From the NCBI GenBank assembly GCA_964463485.1, contig CAYXDO010000185.1, positions 1 through 20,691 on the forward strand: DNA of 20,691 bases, in the 5' to 3' direction. How positions within the stretch are numbered: the first letter of the stretch is position 1; every line of letters starts with the position of its first letter. Positions 1 through 7,137 of this stretch are shown here, piece by piece. The stretch is from CAYXDO01 sp964463485. Its GTDB lineage: Bacteria > Myxococcota > Kuafuiibacteriia > Kuafuiibacteriales > Kuafuiibacteriaceae. The position numbers and the translations under genes are program-made. The notes under the pieces are model-generated. The model was given only the letters and a program-made list of their open reading frames with translations, was not told the origin of the DNA and did not search any database.

Positions 1-192
1 CGCCCAGCGGCGGTCTTCGTTTGGTCCGGGCGGTCGGCGCAACCTTCGGACCGGCCTTGGGGCAGGACGTGCGACAGCCCGGGCGGACTCCGCCTTTCGC
101 TGTCCTCCAGCCGTCAGAGGAAGCGAAGGTCCGGAACCAAGGCGAGTCCGCGGTCATGACCCACATCTCCACGGTCGGCGGGTGCGCTTCAC
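1..192. other. Short 5' flank without a recognisable gene
   Basis: This stretch lies downstream of the minus-strand gene that ends at 193. The short open frames here have no recognisable domain, no ribosome binding site and no convincing codon bias. No hairpin followed by a T-tract was seen that would mark a terminator. Confidence 0.5.
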
Positions 193-1221
193 TTAGACCG
201 GACCACGGGTGACGTGGTGCACTCCAGTTGAGCCGATCTCGATTCGAACCCGGCGGCTCGTGACCAGCTCGACGGGCCGCCAGCACACCTCCGCGCACGC
301 TCGGGCCCAGGCTTCGAGATCGTCGCACTCAGCCGGAGGCGCGTAGCGCGCGTCATTCCACGGCACCTGTAAGTAAGGTGCGATTGGCTCCTCTGCCCAC
401 CGGTTCCAGGCCTCCAGATATCGCTGGCGCTCCGCCGACTCGATGGCGTTGCGGTGGTCACGCGTCAGGCCGACGGCGTCACAGACTTGGGCGACGAGGT
501 CTGCTGGCAGGTCCCGGTGGCCGCACTCCCACTCGACGAGACGCTGCGCTGCAGCTGGCTTGCGGCCGATGCGAGCGAAGAGTTGGCCCGGGCGGAGTCC
601 GGCCTCCAGCCGGGCGTTTCGAGCTCGCACGGGCAGGTCGAGACCGATGAATTTGGACGCCTGCGGCTCTTCCGCTCGCCACTCGACCCGGTGCCGTTGC
701 GTGGGCCGCGCGAAGAGTCCCTCGGCCTCAGGCAGGAGCTCCCACGCGCTGCTGTCGCCCGTGATACCGCGCCCCCGCGTATGGCACGACTCTCCGCCGC
801 AGCTGGGCGCCTTCGGGGCCTCGATGACTCGACTCCGACGCACTCTTCCTGCGTCGATGTCCAGTTCGAGCACGGACGCGTAGCTGCCGCTGCCGAGCGT
901 GAAGTAGTCGCAGTCTCGAGGCGCTCCGTACGCGATGCGGACGACTTGAGTGATCCAATCGGCCACGACGGGTCCCCGGCTCAGCTCCCAGAAACCGCGG
1001 ACACGCATGAGCCACAATGAGTCGTCGCGGACGCGCCACTCGGCGAAGTACCCGCGCTGAGTTGCGGTCGTGATGACTCTCAGGTCGGGACGTGCTGCCC
1101 ACACGACGCGGTCCGTGGCCCTGATGGACAGCCAGTCGAGGATCTCGTGGCGTCGCCGACCCACTGTGATGATGTCTTCGGCCTGGCTGGTCATGTCCGC
1201 GGGCAGGGATCCTGCGCCCAT
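193..1221 (-). CDS. Unknown protein with putative C-terminal helix-turn-helix
   Basis: This is a 342-residue protein whose function I do not recognise. The frame shows strong G/C preference at third codon positions throughout, which supports real coding. Residues about 20-135 are rich in Trp, Arg and beta-prone stretches and match no family I know. Residues about 198-255 (starting LPVRARNARLEAGL, then FARIGRKPAAAQRLVEWE) look like an XRE-like helix-turn-helix in which a short recognition helix precedes a conserved-looking W-E; this is pattern recognition only. The ATG at 1221 directly abuts the TGA of the upstream gene (stop 1222-1224), so the two are probably translated together. A second in-frame ATG lies at residue 10. 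It is the last gene of an apparent four-gene operon led by a PhaC-like hydrolase. It could be a local regulator, but no target site was identified. Confidence 0.6.
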   Translation of the reverse strand: MGAGSLPADMTSQAEDIITVGRRRHEILDWLSIRATDRVVWAARPDLRVITTATQRGYFAEWRVRDDSLWLMRVRGFWELSRGPVVADWITQVVRIAYGAPRDCDYFTLGSGSYASVLELDIDAGRVRRSRVIEAPKAPSCGGESCHTRGRGITGDSSAWELLPEAEGLFARPTQRHRVEWRAEEPQASKFIGLDLPVRARNARLEAGLRPGQLFARIGRKPAAAQRLVEWECGHRDLPADLVAQVCDAVGLTRDHRNAIESAERQRYLEAWNRWAEEPIAPYLQVPWNDARYAPPAECDDLEAWARACAEVCWRPVELVTSRRVRIEIGSTGVHHVTRGPV

Positions 1222-1488
1222 TCACGAGCGAGGTCGAGTGATACGTGCGGCTACTACCGGAGCAAGTCCGGGCACACGTTCGCAGAGCTTGCTCGGGTCG
1301 AGGGTCGTTCCGTCGATTCCTCGGGCGACTACTCGTTCGGGTTCGATGAGTAGAAGCGCGATGGGTTCGAGGTCCAACCAGACCCACGCCCACTTCTTGC
1401 CGCTGAGCTCGATTCGGCGCTTCTCGAAGACGACGATGTACCCGACCCCTTCGACCTCGCGAAGCGGGCTGAAACCGAGCTCGGTCAC
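1222..1488 (-). CDS. Unknown 88-residue protein
   Basis: This is a small protein of unknown function. It starts with GTG at 1488 and overlaps the stop of the preceding frame by four bases (GTGA), which implies translational coupling. Third codon positions are G/C-rich. The sequence is beta-strand-like (YIVVFEKRRIEL, then KWAWVWLDLEPIALLLIEP). No signal peptide, obvious membrane helix or catalytic motif is visible; the hydrophobic LEPIALLLIEP segment is too short and charged at its edges to be a confident membrane span. The TGA stop is immediately followed by the ATG of the 342-residue gene. The close packing suggests that the two products act together, perhaps in a complex, but that is inference. 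Confidence 0.5.
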   Translation of the reverse strand: MTELGFSPLREVEGVGYIVVFEKRRIELSGKKWAWVWLDLEPIALLLIEPERVVARGIDGTTLDPSKLCERVPGLAPVVAARITRPRS

Positions 1489-1682
1489 GCACCGTCTCGA
1501 GCCGCCGCCAGCGCGCGGATGGTCGAGGGTGTGAGTACGAACGCGAGCGTAATCAGCAGGAGCTCGAGCGGAATCAGCGTGAGTCCTCCATTCCGCAAAG
1601 GCTGCGGCAGCGGGAGCGCGTTCGCAGTTCTGTCAGGGAACGGGATCCGGGAACGGATCGGAACGAACCGCCATTGGGCCAC
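1485..1682 (-). CDS. Small putative single-pass membrane protein
   Basis: This 65-residue frame starts with GTG at 1682 and ends in a four-base overlap with the next gene. The C-terminal half (LTLIPLELLLITLAFVLT and following) is a good membrane-helix candidate with a short Arg/Asp tail. The N-terminal half is Pro/Arg-rich and unremarkable. A GGAGGA sequence precedes codon 34 (CTC ACG CTG ATT), so translation might really begin within the frame near the hydrophobic part at a non-ATG codon. It lies 16 bp after the PhaC-like gene. Its overlap with the downstream gene is the main argument that it is translated. The product is unknown, and it could be a fortuitous open frame. Confidence 0.4.
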   Translation of the reverse strand: MAQWRFVPIRSRIPFPDRTANALPLPQPLRNGGLTLIPLELLLITLAFVLTPSTIRALAAARDGA

Positions 1683-1698
1683 GTTCTGCTTTGGGGCC

Positions 1699-3111
1699 TC
1701 AACTCTCTCTGGCCCGGCGATCCGCGTCGACGATGACGTCGACCGGATTGGGCCTGAAACCCTTCGGCTGGTCTGCGGCCCACATTCTTGGCGAGAGTAT
1801 GTACGAGATATGTCCCGCCTCTGGATGCACGATGTGTTCGTAGCGATCTCCGAGAATGGGAAACAGGTAGTGACCGCTCACGTCCGGCACGACCGGGTCG
1901 CGTCCGCCGAAGATTCCTACGAATCGGAGCCTGGTGCGCGCCAGACTCGAATACGTGAGCGTCTCACCGCGATACACACAAGGGATCTCACCTTTGGGTC
2001 CGGGACCCTTGCCAAACAAGGCCGAAGTGAATCGACTGATGTCAGCGGGAACGGGAAACCGTCGAGCGCAATCCGGCGACACCCAGTAGGCTCCGGCGAG
2101 ATCACGGCGCTGATTTTTGTCGAGGTCCTCGATGCGAGTCACTTTTGCCAAGTCCTTGCGCCGCCAGCCGGCGTGGAAGTAGCCGAGCGGCGTCTTGTCG
2201 AAGAGGGCGCGCAGCGACACGTCGAGCCCGATCCGGGCTTGGTCCGCGTCCGTGTATCCGCCCGTCCTATCCCACAGGGCAAGGTTGGCCTCGATGAGCG
2301 GCTCCGGAGCCCGCTGGATGGCTTCCGCGAGCGAAGTACAGCGGGACCCGTCGATGGGCGACACGAAGGTCGTGACGACCGAGAACTTGGCGTCGGCATC
2401 GGGCGGGTCCGCGCAGACGTACGCGAGAGACTGAGTTCCCTGGCCGCAATACCCTTCGAGCACCAGCTTGCGGTTGCCGTTGTGGGCGAAGGCGGTGCTC
2501 GAGAGCTCGCGGATCGAATCGATCAGTATCGGGAGCGTGAGTCGAGAGTAGTCGTGCTCGAACCGATCCCCGATCAGCTCCATCGCGTACACCGGCAGCC
2601 CGCGCTCCGAGAAGCGACCGTAAAAATTGTACTCAGGGAGGAGTCGGAAGATCCGATCTCCGTAGGGGATGCTGCCACCGGCGTGAAAGACGGCGGGCCC
2701 TCTGAAGCCTGCCACTTCCTTGGGGGGGATGTAGACGAGCCGGAAGATTTCGTTGCGACCGATCTCGTGCTCACCCTCGAAGGAAGCCGATCCAAAGAGG
2801 TCCTTGCCCAGTGTCTCCACCAGCTGTTGGAACCGTGTCGCCGAGGTCATTCGCTGTCCGATTGTTTCGACGAATCCTTTACCGTCGCCGGACGAGAGAG
2901 TGTCCGCGGCGGCTTGAATGACGTCGCCTTGAATCTCCAGAACCGCGTCGAAGGCCGGAAAAATCGCCCCGTCGAGGATCGCCTGAGTGGAGTGAGTGGA
3001 ATAGCGAGCCATCGCGATGGAGCTCTTCACGCCTGTGCGGTAGGCCGAGAGGCCGTTCTTCACGAGGCTGCCCATCGTCCTGCCGACCCGGCTCGGAGTT
3101 TTTTCCGCCAT
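1699..3111 (-). CDS. PhaC-like alpha/beta hydrolase (polyhydroxyalkanoate synthase family)
   Basis: This 470-residue protein resembles poly(3-hydroxyalkanoate) synthases, cytoplasmic enzymes that polymerise hydroxyacyl-CoA through a catalytic cysteine. Residues 1-110 form a helical N-terminal region. The fold then shows strand VFHAGG, segment PEYNFYGRFSERGLPVYAMEL (158-179, like the PhaC 'RPENSLVRYL...G' region), the nucleophile elbow EGYCGQGTQSLAY (219-231, Cys222), GYF after a lid-like helix, GIFGGRDPVVP (Asp405) and HPEAGHISYI (His434). A Cys-Asp-His triad is therefore present. The elbow differs from the family's usual G-x-C-x-G-G: here it reads G-Y-C-G-Q-G, with Gln at the position normally held by Gly. 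The sequence around 340-400 also parallels class III PhaC. No phaA, phaB, phaE or phasin neighbour is present, so true polymerase activity is uncertain; a related acyl transferase or thioesterase is possible. The ATG at 3111 lacks a clear Shine-Dalgarno sequence. Confidence 0.75.
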   Translation of the reverse strand: MAEKTPSRVGRTMGSLVKNGLSAYRTGVKSSIAMARYSTHSTQAILDGAIFPAFDAVLEIQGDVIQAAADTLSSGDGKGFVETIGQRMTSATRFQQLVETLGKDLFGSASFEGEHEIGRNEIFRLVYIPPKEVAGFRGPAVFHAGGSIPYGDRIFRLLPEYNFYGRFSERGLPVYAMELIGDRFEHDYSRLTLPILIDSIRELSSTAFAHNGNRKLVLEGYCGQGTQSLAYVCADPPDADAKFSVVTTFVSPIDGSRCTSLAEAIQRAPEPLIEANLALWDRTGGYTDADQARIGLDVSLRALFDKTPLGYFHAGWRRKDLAKVTRIEDLDKNQRRDLAGAYWVSPDCARRFPVPADISRFTSALFGKGPGPKGEIPCVYRGETLTYSSLARTRLRFVGIFGGRDPVVPDVSGHYLFPILGDRYEHIVHPEAGHISYILSPRMWAADQPKGFRPNPVDVIVDADRRARES

Positions 3112-3209
3112 GGGTGCTCGGTATCGCGATCGAGCCAGCGCAGCAAGTCGGATGTGCCCGCACCGTCGGGCGGCTGACGACGCCGCTGAGTTGTGGTACG
3201 AATCTCGTC

Positions 3210-3589
3210 GTGAGCCCCCGTTCGCTGCTCGTCTTCTCGTTGGGATTCGCTCTGGGCTGCAACCCGCCGGCCAAGCCGGCGCCCGAGAACCCGAAGGCCG
3301 ACGTGATCGCCCAGGCCACCTTCGGTCCTTCGGAGGCTTGTTGTTTCACCCCGGGGGCGCGTTGGCTTCGATTCCCTTTGGGGCCTTTGCCGAGCCCGCC
3401 AAGCTTCACATCGCCGAGGCCAAGCCCATGCCATTGCCCGAGCTCATGGGTTCGGCCCAGGCCGCGACCTTCGAGCTCGCGGGCGCGCCGTCACGTGGAT
3501 ACGAGGGCGGTGGTCCTGGAGCTTCGTTCCGATCGGAATCATCTCCGAGGTCCTCTGGATCAGGGTCTCGTCGAGCAACACTGCCATGA
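3210..3589 (+). pseudogene. Lipoprotein-like gene needing a -1 frameshift
   Basis: A GTG at 3210 opens a frame with a typical lipoprotein signal (SPRSLLVFSLGFALGC, Cys17) followed by a Pro-rich linker and ADVIAQATFGPSEACCF. Coding quality in this frame collapses after the CCCC-GGGGG run at 3349-3357. Good codon bias resumes in the -1 frame (ALASIPFGAFAEPAKLHIAE and on to ELMGSAQAATFELAG, to about 3486). The junction contains C CCG GGG in the starting frame (3350-3356), a formal X-XXY-YYZ slippery heptamer. A missing base in the assembly, a true pseudogene or programmed frameshifting would all fit. The combined product would be about 126 residues and end at 3589. The last 100 bp have poor codon bias and overlap a minus-strand frame, so the real end is doubtful. 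Function unknown. Confidence 0.35.
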
Positions 3590-3674
3590 GTCGCTCGGTT
3601 GCCTGTGGAGCGCCCGTGGGAGCGTCTCCGCAGCTCGAGAGGGACGCCAGGGCCAACAGCGCGCGCGCCCTCAT
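3444..3674 (-). CDS. Small putative lipoprotein
   Basis: This 76-residue frame starts with a short lipoprotein-like signal (MRARALLALASLSSCG; Cys15) and is coupled to the upstream gene by an ATGA overlap (3671-3674). Codon bias is good through IHVTARP (to about 3485). The last residues are Arg/Pro-rich and look like translation of the wrong frame. In the next minus frame, an open stretch to 3406 (DGAPASSKVAAWAEPMSSG and on to ASAM) also has good codon bias, so a frameshift near 3485 could give an alternative C-terminus. That stretch is also the complement of the plus-strand lipoprotein frame, and codon bias cannot tell the two apart. Secretion and lipid anchoring are inferred from the signal. 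No function is known. Confidence 0.5.
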   Translation of the reverse strand: MRARALLALASLSSCGDAPTGAPQATERLMAVLLDETLIQRTSEMIPIGTKLQDHRPRIHVTARPRARRSRPGPNP

Positions 3675-4384
3675 GACTCCCCTCCATCTGCAGACTTCGT
3701 GGGTTCGCCGGAATCGGGCTTGTCTTTTCTTGGCGACACGATGGGTACGAGCGGCCGAGCGAGCTCCAAAGCACCTACGACGAGCTGAAGTCCGATGACG
3801 TGTGCATCGGGGATGGGGAAGAAGGTCACGCTGTCTGGGCTATTGTAGCTGTAGGATGCGGTGACCCAGTAACTCGCGGCCGGGCGGACTCTCCAATTCG
3901 AGTCGGGCTCGCCGACCTCCTCGAGCTCGTTCGAGCTCGAGGCTTCTTCGCCGAACGCGGCGGAGAGGCCGAGCGCCAAGTAAGCGTCCGTGCTCGGAAC
4001 GTAGCGAGCTCCACGGCGGAAGATCAGAGCCCGCAGCCCCCCGACGACGGAGGCCGAGGTGTGCTCGGTGATGTCGACGTAGAAGCCGTTGTGAAACTCG
4101 AGCTGAGCCAGTCGACGGAGCGGGGTCGGAGAGACTTGGGCGCCGGCTTTGAGTCCGAGCCCGAGTTGGAAGAGGTCGTCTACGCCGAGTTGGACTTCGT
4201 ACGCGCTCGGGGCGCGTCCTGCGTCAGCCACGGTTTCAGCGCCCTCTGCGAGGTCGCGATAGTAGTCGACGCCTGCAGCGTAGCGGGCGAGCCCGAGCAA
4301 CGGGGTGAGCCACGGAGAGAGCCCCAAACGCTGAGCGAGCTTCTCGGGGCGCCCGAGCTTTGCTTCCGAGGCCGCCCGATCCAT
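3671..4384 (-). CDS. Unknown 237-residue protein
   Basis: I do not recognise this protein. It has no N-terminal signal peptide at the ATG used (4384). The segment LSPWLTPLLGLARYAAGVDYY may be an amphipathic or membrane-associated region. The central part contains alternating hydrophobic stretches (FHNGFYVDITEH, AYLALGLSAAFGEE, ASYWVTASYSYN) that could be beta-strands of a barrel or beta-sandwich, ending in a Lys/Glu/Ser-rich tail. It is translationally coupled to the downstream small lipoprotein, which suggests an envelope role for the pair, by inference. The start lies only 8 bp from the divergent FkbM gene start, leaving no room for two promoters, so one or both starts may be misplaced; TTG codons at residues 20 and 29 are alternatives. 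Confidence 0.55.
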   Translation of the reverse strand: MDRAASEAKLGRPEKLAQRLGLSPWLTPLLGLARYAAGVDYYRDLAEGAETVADAGRAPSAYEVQLGVDDLFQLGLGLKAGAQVSPTPLRRLAQLEFHNGFYVDITEHTSASVVGGLRALIFRRGARYVPSTDAYLALGLSAAFGEEASSSNELEEVGEPDSNWRVRPAASYWVTASYSYNSPDSVTFFPIPDAHVIGLQLVVGALELARPLVPIVSPRKDKPDSGEPTKSADGGES

Positions 4385-4392
4385 GCTCGGGC

Positions 4393-5220
4393 ATGTCTCA
4401 CGCCGACTTCGATCAGATCCTCGAGGTACCCGGAGTCGGCCCGATCCACTTCGACTCGCGAAGCCGGGAGGAGCTCCTGTTCTTGGTCGACGAGATCTTC
4501 ACCAAGGGTGAGTACGCCCGAAACGGCGTCACCTACGCGCCTGGGAGCGTGATCGTCGACGTGGGGGCCAACATCGGCTTGTTCATCCTCGACGCTCATC
4601 GGCGGACGGGGGGTGACTGCGACATTCTCGCGATAGAGCCTATCCCCGAGAATCTGCGGCACCTGCACGCGAACCTGGACGCCCACGGGATCGGGAGGAT
4701 CGAAGTGGTCCCGGTCGGACTGACCCGATTGGGCGGGCCTTCCTCGGCCACGTTTTCCTGGTTCCCTGGGCTGCCGGCAAACTCGACGCAGTTTCCCGAA
4801 GAGAAGGCCCGAGAGTTGTCCGACTATGTGGAGGCGAGGCTTGGTCAGTTGAGGCGCGAGAATCCGCTCGGACATGCACTTACCGCGGACTGGGTTCGCT
4901 CGCAGCTCGCCGTCAAACAGCGGCCAGAGAGTCTCGAGGTACCACTCGCGACGCTCGCGCGGCTCCGCGAGGAGCGCGAGATCGAGCGCATCGACTTGTT
5001 GAAGATCGACGTCGAAGGGGCGGAGCTCGAGGTGCTGCAAGGGATCGACGAGCTCACGTGGGCCGCGGTGTCGCAGATCGTGCTCGAGACCGACGTGGCC
5101 AGAGCCGACGAGATCGCCGAGGAGCTGAGGTTGCGTGGCTTTCTGCGTGTTTTCGTGGAGACGCCGGAGTTCGCGCGGGAGCTTCTGCTTTCCAATCGGC
5201 AAGTCATCGGCCTTCGATGA
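4393..5220 (+). CDS. FkbM-family methyltransferase
   Basis: This 275-residue protein is an S-adenosylmethionine-dependent methyltransferase of the FkbM family, whose members O-methylate sugars or polyketides. Motif I is SVIVDVGANIGLF (52-64), followed by the acidic AIEP (80-83). The FkbM signature LLKIDVEGAELEVLQGI is at 202-218. I chose the ATG at 4393 because an upstream in-frame ATG (4360) would overlap the divergent gene and adds only a non-conserved Pro-rich tail. The stop overlaps the ATG of the following glycosyltransferase (ATGA at 5217-5220), so methylation and glycosylation probably act on the same glycan. The exact substrate cannot be read from the sequence. Confidence 0.85.
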   Translation: MSHADFDQILEVPGVGPIHFDSRSREELLFLVDEIFTKGEYARNGVTYAPGSVIVDVGANIGLFILDAHRRTGGDCDILAIEPIPENLRHLHANLDAHGIGRIEVVPVGLTRLGGPSSATFSWFPGLPANSTQFPEEKARELSDYVEARLGQLRRENPLGHALTADWVRSQLAVKQRPESLEVPLATLARLREEREIERIDLLKIDVEGAELEVLQGIDELTWAAVSQIVLETDVARADEIAEELRLRGFLRVFVETPEFARELLLSNRQVIGLR

Positions 5221-6461
5221 GAAAGCCCATCGTACTCACCGCGGTCGGGACGACCGGCGACGTGCTGCCATATGTCGCACTCGCTCGGGCGCTCTTGGAC
5301 CGAGGTCACGCGGTGCAGGTGCACAGCCACGCGATTCAGGCGGAGCGATTTCGCGGGCTCGACGTGAGTTTTCGAGCGACGGCTCCCGACTACGGGCTCG
5401 AGGAGCTCGCGGACGTCTTCGAACGCGCGGGCCGAGCTTCTGATCCGCTCGCGCAGTTCCAGGTGCTGGCCGAGGCGATTTTCTTGAAGAACGCCGAGGG
5501 GCAGTACGCCGCGCAGCTGGAGGCCACTCGCGGCGCTGCGGTCGTGGTCGCGCACTTCTTCGATTACTTCGGTCAGGAGGCCGCGCTCGCGAACGGTGTG
5601 CCGCTGGTGACGATGACTTACATGCCGGAGACGTTGCCCACCGCGGAGGCGCCGCCGTTTCCGATGAAGCCGATGGCGCCATGGCTCGCCAAGCTTGCGT
5701 GGGTAGGCGCGGAGGTTCGTGCGGAGGCGCTGAATGGGCAGGTCCGTGCGACGCTCGCGAGGCTGCGAGGGGTCGGGCTCAGCGAGGTGCGCCCGCTCGG
5801 GATCGCGGGTGCGATGTCGAGCTCGTGCCACGTGCTCGCGGGCCCGGTCGGCGTGGTTCGACGGCGCAGAGACTGGCCCGCGCAGGTCGTCGTCACGGGC
5901 GCTTGGTTCGACGAGCCAAACGGTCCGATCGATCCGAAGTTGGAGTCGTTCCTGGAGGCGAACGGTCCGCCGCTCGTCGTGAGCTTCGGCTCGATGGGCG
6001 GACCCGACACCGAGGCGACGCGACAGATCCTCTCGGACGTGCTCGGTTGGCTGGACGAGCCAGCGGTCGTTCAGCGCGGCTATGCCGGCCTCGAGGTCTC
6101 GACCGAGCGCGTGTTCGTGACGGACTATGTGCCTCACGAGCTCCTCTTTCCTCGCGCCGCCTGCGTGATTCACCACGCGGGCTCGGGGACCACTGCGGCC
6201 GTAGCGCGCGCGGGTGTGCCTTCCGTTCCGGTGCCTCACCTGTTCGATCAGTATTACTGGGCTGGTCAGCTCCATCGGCTCGGCGTGGCGACGAAGCCGA
6301 TCCCGCGCGCCGAGCTCGATGCGAGGGCGCTTGGAAGGGCGATCCGGCGGGTGCTGCGGTCCGCCTCGATGCGACGTAGAGCGCGGTCGCTCGGCGAGCG
6401 CGTCGCGGCCCAAGACGGCGTGGGAGCGGCAGTGGAGCTGATCGAGTCGCGCCTCACCTGA
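5217..6461 (+). CDS. GT1-type (UDP-sugar-dependent) glycosyltransferase
   Basis: This 414-residue protein resembles the MGT/YjiC-type GT-B glycosyltransferases that transfer sugars to lipids, sterols, polyketides or other small acceptors. The N-terminal acceptor domain opens with VLTAVGTTGDVLPYVALARAL (6-26), the usual glycine-rich first loop. The C-terminal donor domain shows VVSFGSMGG (254-262), then VTDYVPHELLFPRAACVIHHAGSGTT (301-326) with the donor-binding H-x-G-x-G-T, and AGVPSVPVPHLFDQYYWAG (332-350), including the D-Q pair that contacts the sugar. The start is set by the four-base overlap with the FkbM gene. A longer upstream in-frame extension is merely open sequence inside that gene. 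Together the pair could build a methylated glycolipid or terminal cap sugar; this is inference. Confidence 0.87.
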   Translation: MRKPIVLTAVGTTGDVLPYVALARALLDRGHAVQVHSHAIQAERFRGLDVSFRATAPDYGLEELADVFERAGRASDPLAQFQVLAEAIFLKNAEGQYAAQLEATRGAAVVVAHFFDYFGQEAALANGVPLVTMTYMPETLPTAEAPPFPMKPMAPWLAKLAWVGAEVRAEALNGQVRATLARLRGVGLSEVRPLGIAGAMSSSCHVLAGPVGVVRRRRDWPAQVVVTGAWFDEPNGPIDPKLESFLEANGPPLVVSFGSMGGPDTEATRQILSDVLGWLDEPAVVQRGYAGLEVSTERVFVTDYVPHELLFPRAACVIHHAGSGTTAAVARAGVPSVPVPHLFDQYYWAGQLHRLGVATKPIPRAELDARALGRAIRRVLRSASMRRRARSLGERVAAQDGVGAAVELIESRLT

Positions 6462-6511
6462 ATCACCGCGTATGGACTTCGGCGGCGATTCGCTCGAATG
6501 TCGCACCCGCG

Positions 6512-7120
6512 TTGGGGAAGCGGCAGAAAGGGCGGGGGGTCGTTCAGCGCGCCTTCGTCGTCTGTGTGCCGGTGGCTCTCGTGATCGCGCTCGGGCTCTC
6601 GCGGGTGAGCGTGGTCCCCGAGCGCTTGGTCGCTGACTGCGACAACGTCACGCCCGAAAAGTGCAGCGGAGACGTGGCGCTGGTGCCGAGCGGCGACCCA
6701 GACAATCGCCGAACTCGGCGCGCCGTGGAGCTGCTTCGAGCGGGCCGCGTGCGGAAGATTCTGATCACCGGACGCGGCTACGGCGGCGACTCCGCGTGGG
6801 TGCTCGCGCGGTTTGCGATCGACGTCGGCGCTCGGCCAGAGGAAGTGCTCGTGGAGCCCGAGGCCACGAGCACTGCGGAGAACATCGCTCGTTCGCTGCC
6901 GATCCTGAAGGAGCAGAAGACGCGCCGGGTCCTGATCGTCACGAACGCGCCGAACGCGCGCCGCGCGGTTCTATTGGGGGAGAAGGGGCTGACGGGGATG
7001 GGGGTCCGTGTCGTGGTCGTGCCGGGAACACTCGGCCTGCCGCTTCGATTTCGTGAGCTCGGCAAGTGCGCGCTCTCCGTTGTCCGCGGAGAGCTCTCCA
7101 TCCACGCCTTCTTCGAATGA
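6512..7120 (+). CDS. YdcF/SanA-like DUF218 membrane protein
   Basis: This 202-residue protein belongs to the DUF218 (YdcF/SanA/ElyC) family, envelope-associated proteins linked to peptidoglycan and lipid-carrier homeostasis. A single membrane helix lies at about 13-30. The family motifs follow: ALVPSGDPDNRRTRRAVELL (56-75), KILITGRGYGG (82-92), the EPEATSTAENI signature (115-125) and RVLIVTNAPNARRAVLL (139-155). The start is a TTG at 6512; no upstream in-frame ATG or GTG exists before the preceding gene's end. It lies 50 bp after the GT1 gene in the same direction and converges on the acyltransferase gene. Confidence 0.8.
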   Translation: MGKRQKGRGVVQRAFVVCVPVALVIALGLSRVSVVPERLVADCDNVTPEKCSGDVALVPSGDPDNRRTRRAVELLRAGRVRKILITGRGYGGDSAWVLARFAIDVGARPEEVLVEPEATSTAENIARSLPILKEQKTRRVLIVTNAPNARRAVLLGEKGLTGMGVRVVVVPGTLGLPLRFRELGKCALSVVRGELSIHAFFE

Positions 7121-7137
7121 AGACGGCGCACTCGGAG

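Noticed and set aside
1519..3177. 552-codon open frame on the plus strand
   Set aside because: It is antisense to the PhaC-like gene, which has a full catalytic triad and good codon bias.
4845..6506. 553-codon open frame on the minus strand
   Set aside because: It is antisense to the FkbM and GT1 genes and has a low-complexity Arg/His/Ser-rich product.
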